Assembly: GCA_023819315.1 (NCBI GenBank)
Contig: JAMWBQ010000007.1
Span: forward strand, 1-36,238
Origin: Candidatus Omnitrophota bacterium
GTDB taxonomy: Bacteria; Omnitrophota; Gorgyraeia; Duberdicusellales; 4484-171
DNA length: 36,238 nucleotides
Reading direction: 5' to 3'
The position numbers and the translations under genes are program-made. Within the stretch, counting starts at the first letter, position 1. Each line of letters starts with the position of its first letter. Below are positions 27,470 to 36,238 of this stretch, piece after piece. The notes beneath the pieces are model-generated. The model saw only the letters and a program-made list of their open reading frames with translations. It searched no databases and was not told the DNA's origin.

Positions 27470-28548
27470 GATATAGGCACATCTTATCCACTTTTTTCTT
27501 TTTCTTCTTCTTCTTTATAACATTCTTTAAGCAAGGTTTAAACTCCTATCAGTGGTAAATTAAGTATCCCTTCATCTATTTGAGGAAATCGCTCTCTTAA
27601 TATCTCAATAGGTGCTTTTTTATCTCGGTATCTATTTCTTTTGTAATTAAAGTATAGTTGATAGGCATAGGCTTTACCAAAGAATTCTATATGGTTAGCA
27701 TAGTCTTATATATCGTAAAGCTCCTTTTCCACTATCCTATGAAAAGTTTCTACATTGTTCTATAACCTTAAGGCTGGTGGTGGTATCTTGGCATGTTCTA
27801 TTTTGTTAGCTACAAGCACTCTTTAAAAAGCTATAGAGCCGGTTTATTCTCTTCCTCACTGAACATATAGATTCGCTCCCATTATCAGTCTACCAGATGA
27901 TGCTTGTCGTATTTATACCGTAGCTTTTTAAATGATCAATTACATATCGAGCAAACAATGAAGCGTAGGTAGAATTATTCTCATTGGCGTAGGCATAAAA
28001 GGTGGTACCTGTAGAGAGTTCTCGGAGAGTATATTCGTAGCGAGGTAGATTTAGTTTATTCATCACTGGCCAGTAGTGATAGATATCTATAAGATCTTTG
28101 GTATCTATCTGGCTACTCTATAAAAAATGTCATCTGTTTTTTAAGTTCTAATAAGTCTTTTCTTTTGCGCCAACGCTTCTTCTTAGTTTTAATCAGGTTG
28201 TTTTGCTTGAGTACTCTATTTACTTCAGCCGTTGCTTCCTTCTACATGGTAACGCTCTAATAAACGCAAAGGCCTCCAAGAAGGATGTCTTTGTCTTAAA
28301 GCAATTATCCTTCCTTTAGCTTCCTTGCTTAATTTATGTGGTATGTTCTTGGGGGTTATCTTTCTCTCCTTTAAGCCTTCTAAACCTTCTTTCTCATAGC
28401 GCTCAATCCACTTCCTTATAGTCTTTCTGGTCATACCATAGAATCTAGAAGCCTCAGAGATAGAAGTTTGTTTAGCCTTGGGTACCATTTTTAACCTTAA
28501 ATTGAATTTCATCTTTGACATATCCTTGATTAAGTGATAATATTGCAT
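27470..28548 (-). pseudogene. Degenerate IS481-like (rve integrase core) transposase
   Basis: Intact HTH piece at 28225-28548 (SISEASRFYGMTRKTIRKWIERYEKEGLEGLKERK). Reverse strand continues in shifted frames: TAEVNRVLKQNNLIKTKKKRWRKRKDLLELKKQMTFFIE, then HYWPVMNKLNLPRYEYTLRELSTGTTFYAYANENNSTYASLFARYVIDHLKSYGINTTS, then TDNGSE with many stops. Confidence 0.85.
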
Positions 28549-28619
28549 TTGACCTCCTTTCTTTTTGGTTTGGCTGATATATCTTATACAATATCAGGGG
28601 AAGGGAGGTGATTTTTTTA

Positions 28620-29020
28620 TCTATACATTAGTGCATAAGCTCGCTTTAGCTTATTATCTTGCTCCATATAATCTAAGAACTCTCGGTAATATTCTTTTAC
28701 TCTTCTTCAAGCCCAGAATAAATAATCACGTGTAGTAAAAATATTGGTCGGCTCATAACAGGGTATATGGTTATCTATCCTTGATGAGAAATCTTTGTTC
28801 GTATGGTATGCTAAGGGCTGTTTCTTAACAAACGATTGCCTCTTGGGTGACTTTCTAAAAAATCTAGTCGCCATTTTTTAAAATTAACCCTTAAAACCCT
28901 TAGAAACTTAAAATCTTCTTTACTTAAGAAAATTAAAGGCGCAAGGTGAATACCAGGTACCTGTATTCTTCTTTTTAGCGTTTTAAGGAGTGAGTCAGAA
29001 ACATCGCATCCAGTTTTAAA
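28620..29020 (-). pseudogene. Decayed coding remnant of unknown origin, probably mobile-element derived
   Basis: Reverse-strand fragments RVKEYYREFLDYMEQDNKLKRAYALMYR and DFKFLRVLRVNFKKWRLDFLESHPRGNRLLRN broken by stops and frameshifts. Confidence 0.4.
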
Positions 29021-29089
29021 CCTTTCATCAAGTAGTATTTCAACTCAGATTTTGTATTAGAAACTATATTTTAATAGGCAATTGAGTGG

Positions 29090-29560
29090 TTAGATAGACC
29101 AATCTTTAAGAACAATCTCTCCAACCAAGCCCTGCGTTTAAACGCAACTTATAGTTTCAATACCTTTTTTTGCTATGTTTAGCAATCCAGCTTCACAATG
29201 CAAAGCATTTGAGCCTAATAGTGGAAATTACAGGCTGTATTTTTGTTTTAATAATGATTGTCTAAAAAAGCTAAGTAAATTATAAGCAATAATTCTAAAA
29301 GCTATATCTATGGCAAATTTATGTAGAGAGAGTCCTTCCCTACCAAAATTCGTATTTAAGTTATTTTATCCGATTTTCTGAATTAGCTTTTCTTCGGTAA
29401 AGCCTCCAGATTTCTAACGCAGAAAGATTTAAGCGGGTAACATATAACTGGAAACGATATTCCGCCCTCGTTCTAAAAATTATACACTTGACCAAATTTA
29501 CTTTGCCACAGACGAAATTTTAAGGGAAAAATTGGACTTACAATACTACTTAACTAAGGG
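29090..29560 (-). pseudogene. Remnant of IS1380-like DDE transposase
   Basis: Reverse strand: EYRFQLYVTRLNLSALEIWRLYRRKANSENRIK, then (shifted) SLHKFAIDIAFRIIAYNLLSFFRQSLLKQKYSL, GSNALHCEAGLLNIAKKGI; pattern typical of IS1380-type C-termini. Confidence 0.7.
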
Positions 29561-29774
29561 TTTAAAACTAGATACGATCTATGTGATCAGCCCATTTTTC
29601 TAAATATTCTTGCCTATTTTTTATAAAATTGATAAAATAAAACCAGTAAATGATTATTAGTGATTTCATTATACATTAAGTTAGTATAATATACAACACG
29701 AAGGTCGAAATCATACATACATTCCCTCTAAAAACGAGTTATATGTAATGGCGGGTTTTATTTAGGCGAAAATT

Positions 29775-31376
29775 ATGAAGAGAAGATATAAAGATATTAA
29801 GGAACGGAGTGTAACAACTTCAAAGATGACTTATGTTAAGGAGCAATTATCCCTTTTGGAAACTTATAGAGATAGCCCTGCGATGAAGGAAAAAGATGTT
29901 ACCGTGTATATAGGAGATGTAAATAAGGCTCTTCATTTATTGCCTGACAGGATTGTTGATTGTGTTATAACTTCACCGCCATATTGGAAACAAAGAGATT
30001 ACAAGAATCCTCAACAAATTGGTCAAGAAAACTCATATCTTAAATATATTAAGAGACTCGTTGATGTCTTTAATGAAATGAAGAGAGTATTAAAACCTAA
30101 AGGTACTTTCTTTCTGAATATAGGGTATAAATATCAAAACAAGGAGTTGTTACTTATACCAGAGTTATTAGCAGTTGAACTGCAAAAAAATAGTTGGCAC
30201 TTCTAAATAAAATTATATGGTTCAAACCTAATGTTATGCTTTCTTCATTAGATAGTAGATTTTCAAATGTCTATGAGCCAGTATTTTTATTTGTAAAAGA
30301 AGAAAGTAAGTACAATTATTATTTATCATTAGATAAATTAAGAGTGCCGGTTAGTAACTTTACAAACAATAAAAGTCCTGAAGATATTTTAGGTTTTGAA
30401 ATAGAAAATTCTCTATTAAAAGATGGTAAGATTAGAGGACAGGTTTTGAAGGTTTTCAAAAATCCTACAGTAGAGGTCTTTGGGAAAATGGTAGGACAAC
30501 CATTGAAATTGTGCAGGATTTTAATAAAGAGTCTCAATTACCGGTTGAGTTGATTTGTGAGGATTGTGGGAAAACGATTAAACATGAGAGTGATATAAAT
30601 AGTCATCATGGCTGTAAAGGATTTCCTAAACCCATATTGTCTCAAAGACCAGATTTTGATAAGTGTGTAGAGTTAAAGTCTTCACTGCTATTTTCCTCTA
30701 CTGATTTTCTATTCTGGCAGACGGGGAAGCGAAATTATAAAGGTAAGTTTAGATTAAGTCCTGATAATAGGGGTGCTTCTCCGGGTGCAAGAAAATCCCT
30801 TTTTGGAGAATATTTAGTACTACAGAGAAGATACGAAATTTTTCAACCAATAATTGCTGAGTATCTTAGATTTTGGCGTAAAAATAAAAGTATTACCATA
30901 AAAGAGATTGATAGATTATTGGGTTATAAAGATACAGCAGGTCATTGGTTTAGGAAAGATACTGGTAGCTGGGGAAGAGGGGTTCTATCCCTTTACCAGA
31001 TGATTGGTTTAGGCTAAAAGACATGCTTAAATTTGATGATATCTATGATAGATGGGTTACTGAGACACATTTGGTTCTTCAGACAGTAAAACCCCATCCA
31101 AAAGGTAAAAATCCCGGTGATGTTTGGAGCATAAAACTCCAACTTCTTTCCGAGGCGCACTTTGCAACCTTCCCTGAAGAACTTGTAAAAAAATGTATTG
31201 AGGCCGGTTGTCCTGAAGAAGGGATTGTATTGGACCCTTTTGCTGGTTCAGGAACAGCAGGTAAGGTTGCTTATGATTTGGGAAGAAATGCTATATTGAT
31301 AGAACTCGTTCCTGAATATCTGAATATTATCAAGAAAAGATGTCCAAATATAAAGAAAGTAATCTATGTTAAATGA
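29775..31376 (+). pseudogene. Site-specific DNA methyltransferase (SPPYW type, beta-class order) split by three frameshifts
   Basis: Consecutive ORFs 29775-30206, 30194-30553, 30511-31017, 31023-31376: VYIGDVNKALHLLPDRIVDCVITSPPYWKQRDY, IIWFKPNVMLSSLDSRFSNVYEPVFLFVK, HWFRKDTGSWGRG, IVLDPFAGSGTAGKVAYDLGRNAILIEL. Confidence 0.85.
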
Positions 31377-32117
31377 TTTTGAACTTGAGAAAATAGAAAG
31401 ACAATATTTTGATCTAATTTTGCTTCACCTAAAGCAGGATTTAAATACCCTTATTGATGGATTGAACTCACGAATAAAAATCCTGCACGATTGGTATGAT
31501 AATTTTATAAAGACAGCAAGAAAAGGTTATAAGGCATCTGATTTAGACATAGGAGCAGAGAGAATTTTCCATCATTTCTTTGCCTCAATTTTACGATTTC
31601 CCAACTCTTCTCCTCTTGGTTCGGATTTGATGTTTGAACTTCCAGATACTTTTATCCATATTGAGGTTAAAACTGCTCTTTTAGATAATCCAGCAGATTA
31701 CAAAGGAAAAATCAATATTGCAATCAATCAAACTTCTTATGTGGTAAGCAAGATATTCACGCCTAACTTACCTAAATATTATAAAATTTTCCCCAAAAAA
31801 GAGAAACCTTGCCTAACTTATATTATTCAAATAGTTCACGAACATGCTAAACCAAATATTAAAGCACTAAAATTAGTTTGCGTTCCTAATGGCCAACTTT
31901 ATACACATTATGGGAAAGATATTTTTAAAAGCGGGAAAGGGGGTATGTCAAAGGAAAAGATTTTCGTTATAATTATTCCGTTGAGCCTTATTTTAAGCTT
32001 TTGTCAGATAGATACAACGAAAAGATATTTAGGGTTGAATTGATATATTTGGCTAAAGGTACCCTCAAAGAAGATATTACTAATTTGTCAGATGCCCGTG
32101 TTCATTTTCAATTTTGA
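31366..32117 (+). pseudogene. Cognate-type restriction endonuclease (PD-(D/E)xK-like), likely frameshifted near 31939-31943
   Basis: GSDLMFELPDTFIHIEVKTA (D..ExK). Frame 31366-32043 ends abnormally, while the alternative frame encodes FRYNYSVEPYFKLLSDRYNEKIFRVELIYLAKGTLKEDITNLSDARVHFQF* to 32117; a GGGGG run lies at the likely junction. Confidence 0.65.
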
Positions 32118-32284
32118 AGATATGAAGATATGAAATCGTCACTTCATATAACACAGCATAAAATGTTCGTGCCAGAGGGCATTCATCCAAATCCTTCGCT
32201 ATCGTTCAAAACTTATTTCGTGCGGGGAACGTTATAATAATATCAAAGGGTAGTAATTCAGAACCATAAACAAACTATAATCAA

Positions 32285-33460
32285 ATGGATAATCAAATAA
32301 ACAGAAAGAAGTTAGCATTACAATTCATTATTCTTATGGGTTTGGTTAGCCTCTTCGCTGATATTGTTTACGAGGGAGCAAGGGGTGTTAGTGGACCTTA
32401 TATGTTATTATTGGGAGCAAGTGCTACTATTGTAGGATTGGTTAGCGGGTTAGGTGAATTTTTTGGGTATATGTTGAGGCTTCCTTTTGGTTATTTTGCT
32501 GACCGAAGAAGAGCATATTGGGGATTGACTATCTTAGGGTATAGTTTAATTTTGGCTATACCACTTCTGGCATTTGCCGGTAATTGGCAACTTGCTGCCA
32601 TATTTATTCTCATTGAACGAGTAGGAAAAGCAATCAGAAGTCCGGCAAGAGATGCTATACTTTCCTACTCTACCAAAGAGGTAGGTAGAGGTTTAGGTTT
32701 TGGTATCCATGAGGCTGTTGACCAAATAGGAGCAGTTATAGGGCCGGCGTTATTTGGCATTATTTTTATATTTAGAGGAAGTTACAAAGAAGGATTTAAT
32801 GTTATGTGGATACCAGCATTTTTGATATTGTTTTTCCTTTTAGTAGCAAAGAATAAAGTTCCTTCACCGCAAAAATTAGAAAGATTAACAGAAGATATTC
32901 AAGGTAAATTTCCTTCTGTTTTCTGGTTTTATGCATTATTTATTTTCTTTGCAGTTTGTGGATTTACTAATTTCCAGTTGATTTCTTATCATTTTAAAAT
33001 CAAAGGAATATTTTCTGACGCTACGATACCTTTTTTGTACGCTCTTACCATGTTAATTGACGCATTATTTGCGCTTATTATCGGTAAGATATATGATAGA
33101 ATTGGGATGAAAGTATTTATTGTTATTCCTTTAATAACTATTTTTATTCCTATTCTTTCATTTTCGCAAAGAAAAATTTTAGCATTAGGCGGTTTAATAC
33201 TTTGGGGGATAGTTATGGCTGTTCATGAGACAATTATGCGTGCAGGTATCGCAGATTTAACTTCTCTTTCAAACAGAGGTTTTGCCTACGGTATTTTTAA
33301 TACTGTTTATGGAGTTAGTTGGTTTTTAGGAAGTACAGCGATGGGGTTCTTATACGAAGTTTCTATTTTGTATCTGATTTTATTTTCTGTCGCTATGTTA
33401 TTAATTTCAGTATATATTTACTTATTACTAATTAGAAAAGTTAAGCCGGTTTTCTCTTAA
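32285..33460 (+). CDS. Major facilitator superfamily transporter
   Basis: About 12 hydrophobic segments; FGYFADRRRAYWGLTILGY, ERVGKAIRSPARDAILSYSTKEVGRGLGFGIHEAVDQIGAVIGPALFG, KIYDRIGMKVF. Confidence 0.92.
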   Translation: MDNQINRKKLALQFIILMGLVSLFADIVYEGARGVSGPYMLLLGASATIVGLVSGLGEFFGYMLRLPFGYFADRRRAYWGLTILGYSLILAIPLLAFAGNWQLAAIFILIERVGKAIRSPARDAILSYSTKEVGRGLGFGIHEAVDQIGAVIGPALFGIIFIFRGSYKEGFNVMWIPAFLILFFLLVAKNKVPSPQKLERLTEDIQGKFPSVFWFYALFIFFAVCGFTNFQLISYHFKIKGIFSDATIPFLYALTMLIDALFALIIGKIYDRIGMKVFIVIPLITIFIPILSFSQRKILALGGLILWGIVMAVHETIMRAGIADLTSLSNRGFAYGIFNTVYGVSWFLGSTAMGFLYEVSILYLILFSVAMLLISVYIYLLLIRKVKPVFS

Positions 33461-33735
33461 GAGAGGCGAATCCTTTCAGAATGATGTAGTTATTTATGGA
33501 GAGATAGAAGGAGTGATTTTATTTTGGTAGCAGAGAAACACGGAGCAAAGTATATTGGGTAAATTGAAATTTTGCCAAAAATATCAAGGTAAATTTTTAA
33601 TCTTTTCTTTCCTTAAATTATTTACTAACCTACAATATCAGGTTTTAATTTTTATCTTGAAAAAAATATAAAAGTTGTTATAAAAGTATAATTGAAATTA
33701 TCGGCCTGCTATATTGTGAGGGAGGCTTTTAAGAG

Positions 33736-34563
33736 ATGAAGATAATAAATAAGGATATAATATCTCACTACAATAATATCCGTATTGTTTGTTTAGAAAT
33801 CAGCGCGCCAGATATATCCAAGATGGCAAAGCCTGGACAATTTGTTGTATTAATGGTTTGTAAAGAAGGAGAAAGAATTCCTCTGACCATTGTAGATAAT
33901 AACCTTGAAAAAGAGATAATCACTTTAATTTTCCAGGAAGTGGGATTGACTACTAAACTTTTAGGAGGATTAAAGGAAGGAGATTCTTTATACGCATTGG
34001 TAGGTCCTTTAGGTAATCCTACGGAAATAAAGAAATATGGTAATGTAATTTTGATTGGTGGGGGAGTGGGTATTGCTGAAATTTATCCAGTGGCGAAAGC
34101 ATTGAAAGAGGAAGGTAACGATATTACTACCATATTAGGGGTAAGAACTAAACAGTTATTGATTTTAGAAAAAGAAATGGAAAAATTTTCCCATAAGTTT
34201 TACATTACCACTGATGATGGTTCTTATGGTAAAAAAGGGTTTGTCACAGATATATTAAAGGAAATTTTAACCGATAATTTAACCTACAACTTAATCTATG
34301 CGGTTGGTCCTATCCCGATGATGAGGGAAGTTTCTGAATTAAGTAAACCTTATAATATAAAAACTATTGTCTCTTTAAATGCGTTGATGGTTGATGGAAC
34401 AGGTATGTGTGGTTGTTGTCGGGTAACTGTAGAGGGTAAGACTAAATTTAGTTGCGTTGATGGTCCTGAATTTGATGCTCATTTAGTAGATTGGGATAAT
34501 CTGATAAAAAGAAACTCTATGTATTTAGAAAAAGAAAGACATATTTGTAATTTATTAAAATGA
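33736..34563 (+). CDS. FAD/[2Fe-2S] reductase subunit of NfnA/SudB (ferredoxin-NADP+ oxidoreductase / sulfide dehydrogenase beta) type
   Basis: AKPGQFVVLMVCKEGERIPLTIVD, ALVGPLGNPTEI, VILIGGGVGIAEIYPVAKAL, DGTGMCGCCRVTVEGKTKFSCVDGPEFDAHLVDWD. Confidence 0.9.
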   Translation: MKIINKDIISHYNNIRIVCLEISAPDISKMAKPGQFVVLMVCKEGERIPLTIVDNNLEKEIITLIFQEVGLTTKLLGGLKEGDSLYALVGPLGNPTEIKKYGNVILIGGGVGIAEIYPVAKALKEEGNDITTILGVRTKQLLILEKEMEKFSHKFYITTDDGSYGKKGFVTDILKEILTDNLTYNLIYAVGPIPMMREVSELSKPYNIKTIVSLNALMVDGTGMCGCCRVTVEGKTKFSCVDGPEFDAHLVDWDNLIKRNSMYLEKERHICNLLK

Positions 34564-35999
34564 CAGAGGCGGTTTTACCCAAAGAGAGAATAACTCAAGA
34601 AAGAATAAACGATTTTGAGGAAGTAGTTTCTACTTATAGTGAGGAAGAAGCTTTCCAAGAAGCGAAGAGATGTCTTCAATGTAGCAATCCTACTTGTATT
34701 TTGGGTTGTCCTGTGGGAATAGATATAAAAAGATTTATTTATCAGATTACTCAGAAAGATTATCAAAGTGCTTATTTTACTATCAGAGAAAAGAATAATT
34801 TCCCATCTATTTGTGGTAGAGTTTGTCCGGCGGAGTATCAATGTAGAAAGGCTTGTATTTTGACTAAGAAAGGTATGTCTTTTGCTTCAGAACAAGCTAT
34901 AAATATACATTTCTTAGAAAGATTTGTGGGAGATTGGGGTATAGAGAGCGGTATAGATATTTTACAGAATAAAAATGAAAAAATTTCTAAATTTAAAGTA
35001 GCAGTAGTTGGTTCAGGGCCTGCTGGTCTTTGTTGCGCGGGAGAATTAGCCAGAGCAGGAGTAAAGGTAGTTATTTTTGAGGGATTGCATAAATTAGGAG
35101 GAGTCTTGAGGTATGGGATACCGTCTTTTAGATTACCACCCCAGATTTTAGATAAGGAGATAGATTATTTAAATAAGTTAGGGGTAGAATTTATTACTAA
35201 TTGTATAATTGGTAAAACTAAAAGTTTAAATGAACTTTTTATAGAAGGGTTTCATAAAATATTTTTAGGTTTAGGTGCAGGAGTACCATCGTTTTTAGGA
35301 ATACAGGGAGAAAATCTATGTAATATCTACTCGGCCAATGAATTTCTAACCCGCATAAATTTGATGTGTTCATATGATTTCCCTCAATTTCATACTCCCA
35401 TAAATGTAGGTAGAAGTATAGTAGTTATTGGGGGTGGTAATACCGCTATGGATGCGGCACGGTCTGCTTTAAGATTGCAGAAGATAAATGGGATACCTCC
35501 CAATGTTACTATACTTTATCGTAGGACAGAGGTAGAGATGCCGGCAAGACGTCTGGAGATAGAGCATGCTAAAGAGGAAGGGGTAAATTTTAGATTTTTA
35601 GTTCAGCCAAAAAAATTTATTGGTGACGAGAATGGATTTGTGGAGAGACTTATATGTTTAGAGTGCAAATTAGGAGAACCTGATAGTTCAGGAAGAAGAA
35701 GACCAATTGAAATAGAAGATAGTGAATTTGAAGTTAAATGTGATTTGGCGATAGTGGCAATTGGACTTTTAGCTAATCAGATTCTAACTACGGTTACACC
35801 TCAATTGAGAACTGATAAATATAAAGATGTGGTAGTAGATACTGAAACTATGCAGACATCAATAAAGAATGTTTATGCTGGAGGGGATATAGTAGGGGGG
35901 GAAGGAACCGTTATTGAAGCAATGGGCATGGCAAAAAAAGCAGCTACCCATATAATAACAGGTTTGTTAACCTCAAATAAATTGTGTAAATTCTTTTAA
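34560..35999 (+). CDS. NfnB/SudA/GltD-like NADPH-binding flavoprotein
   Basis: EAKRCLQCSNPTCILGCPVGIDIKRFIYQI, NFPSICGRVCPAEYQCRKACIL, VAVVGSGPAGLCCAGELARAGVKVVIFE, VVIGGGNTAMDAARSALRL, NVYAGGDIVGGEGTVIEAMGMAKKAA. ATGA overlap with the preceding gene. Confidence 0.92.
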   Translation: MTEAVLPKERITQERINDFEEVVSTYSEEEAFQEAKRCLQCSNPTCILGCPVGIDIKRFIYQITQKDYQSAYFTIREKNNFPSICGRVCPAEYQCRKACILTKKGMSFASEQAINIHFLERFVGDWGIESGIDILQNKNEKISKFKVAVVGSGPAGLCCAGELARAGVKVVIFEGLHKLGGVLRYGIPSFRLPPQILDKEIDYLNKLGVEFITNCIIGKTKSLNELFIEGFHKIFLGLGAGVPSFLGIQGENLCNIYSANEFLTRINLMCSYDFPQFHTPINVGRSIVVIGGGNTAMDAARSALRLQKINGIPPNVTILYRRTEVEMPARRLEIEHAKEEGVNFRFLVQPKKFIGDENGFVERLICLECKLGEPDSSGRRRPIEIEDSEFEVKCDLAIVAIGLLANQILTTVTPQLRTDKYKDVVVDTETMQTSIKNVYAGGDIVGGEGTVIEAMGMAKKAATHIITGLLTSNKLCKFF

Positions 36000-36010
36000 G
36001 TGGGCATAGC

Positions 36011-36036
36011 TACACCCGGCGGGTGTAATGAGGGGG
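36011..36036. repeat. Second copy (inverted orientation, outer left arm lost) of the palindrome at 12773-12811: TACACCCGGCGGGTGTAATGAGGGGG
   Basis: Matches TACACCCGCCGGGTGTAATGAGGGGG except at the central base. Both ORF-track minus-strand ORFs crossing the copies end in PPHYTRRV. Confidence 0.88.
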
Positions 36037-36054
36037 CTTAACAGTGGGGAAAAT

Positions 36055-36238
36055 TTTTCTGTCACCGCAATATAATAATGTCACCTTATTGCAAAGTAGA
36101 AATGTCAGGGTAACTTGATGTAAAATACCACCTCTTAGAAGCAAAAAGGAGGTGGTATTATGGAAGAAGTAATTATCCTGACGATGAAAGAACAAAATAA
36201 ATACGAGGTGATTAGAGATAGTCTAAAAAAGTTAATTA
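36055..36238 (+). mobile_element. Left end of an insertion sequence; transposase begins at ATG 36160 and runs off the window
   Basis: MEEVIILTMKEQNKYEVIRDSLKKLI resembles the N-terminus of ISNCY/IS481-type transposases; TGTCA motifs repeated upstream (CTGTCACC, ATGTCACC, ATGTCAGG) as in the terminal regions of such elements. Confidence 0.6.
36124..36159 (+). promoter_or_regulatory. Hairpin (11-bp arms AATACCACCTC / GAGGTGGTATT, 14-nt loop) sequestering the transposase Shine-Dalgarno
   Basis: Arms at 36124-36134 and 36149-36159; SD GGAGG overlaps the right arm; ATG follows immediately at 36160. Confidence 0.65.

Noticed and set aside
27420-29770. CRISPR array or tRNA/rRNA genes in the long non-coding stretch
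   Set aside because: No regularly spaced repeats or cloverleaf/rRNA-like segments recognised; the translated remnants explain much of the region as transposase debris.
29775-31376. Phase-variable methyltransferase by slipped-strand repeats
   Set aside because: No tandem repeats or long homopolymers at the three methyltransferase frame changes; decay or assembly indels are more likely.
36010-36195. 61-aa minus-strand ORF at the right edge
   Set aside because: Runs antisense across the IS end, hairpin and palindrome; no coding signature.

Overview
AT-rich bacterial window, almost entirely plus-strand and operon-dense, from an anaerobic or microaerophilic lineage judging by gene content. Order: truncated quinolinate synthase (nadA); a 1420-aa protein that reads as NagB-like deaminase + PIG-L/LmbE-like deacetylase + eukaryotic-type hexokinase; glycogen branching enzyme (glgB); GH57/DUF3536 protein; orphan LysW-like mini-protein; an O2/ROS-defence island (superoxide reductase, Cys-rich unknown, mini zinc-ribbon, LDH, rubredoxin, ferritin-like, flavodiiron FprA, rubrerythrin-like, glutaredoxin-like, thioredoxin reductase, FMN-binding protein); a tightly overlapping trio (polytopic spermidine-synthase-like protein, AmrS-like radical SAM protein with an N-terminal hydrophobic leader, ComFB-CheR fusion); a glycine-cleavage/lipoylation operon (gcvT-H-PA-PB-lipM-lipA); convergent trmI; an insertion-sequence graveyard (IS481-like and IS1380-like remnants); a frameshifted restriction-modification pair; an MFS transporter; an NfnAB/SudBA-like pair; and the start of another IS transposase at the right edge. 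The strongest candidate for something undescribed is the triple fusion at 817-5079, which could encode GlcNAc kinase, deacetylase and deaminase (a NagK/NagA/NagB equivalent) in one polypeptide. The exported radical SAM / ComFB-CheR module is second. All homology calls come from motif recognition by eye; no searches were run.
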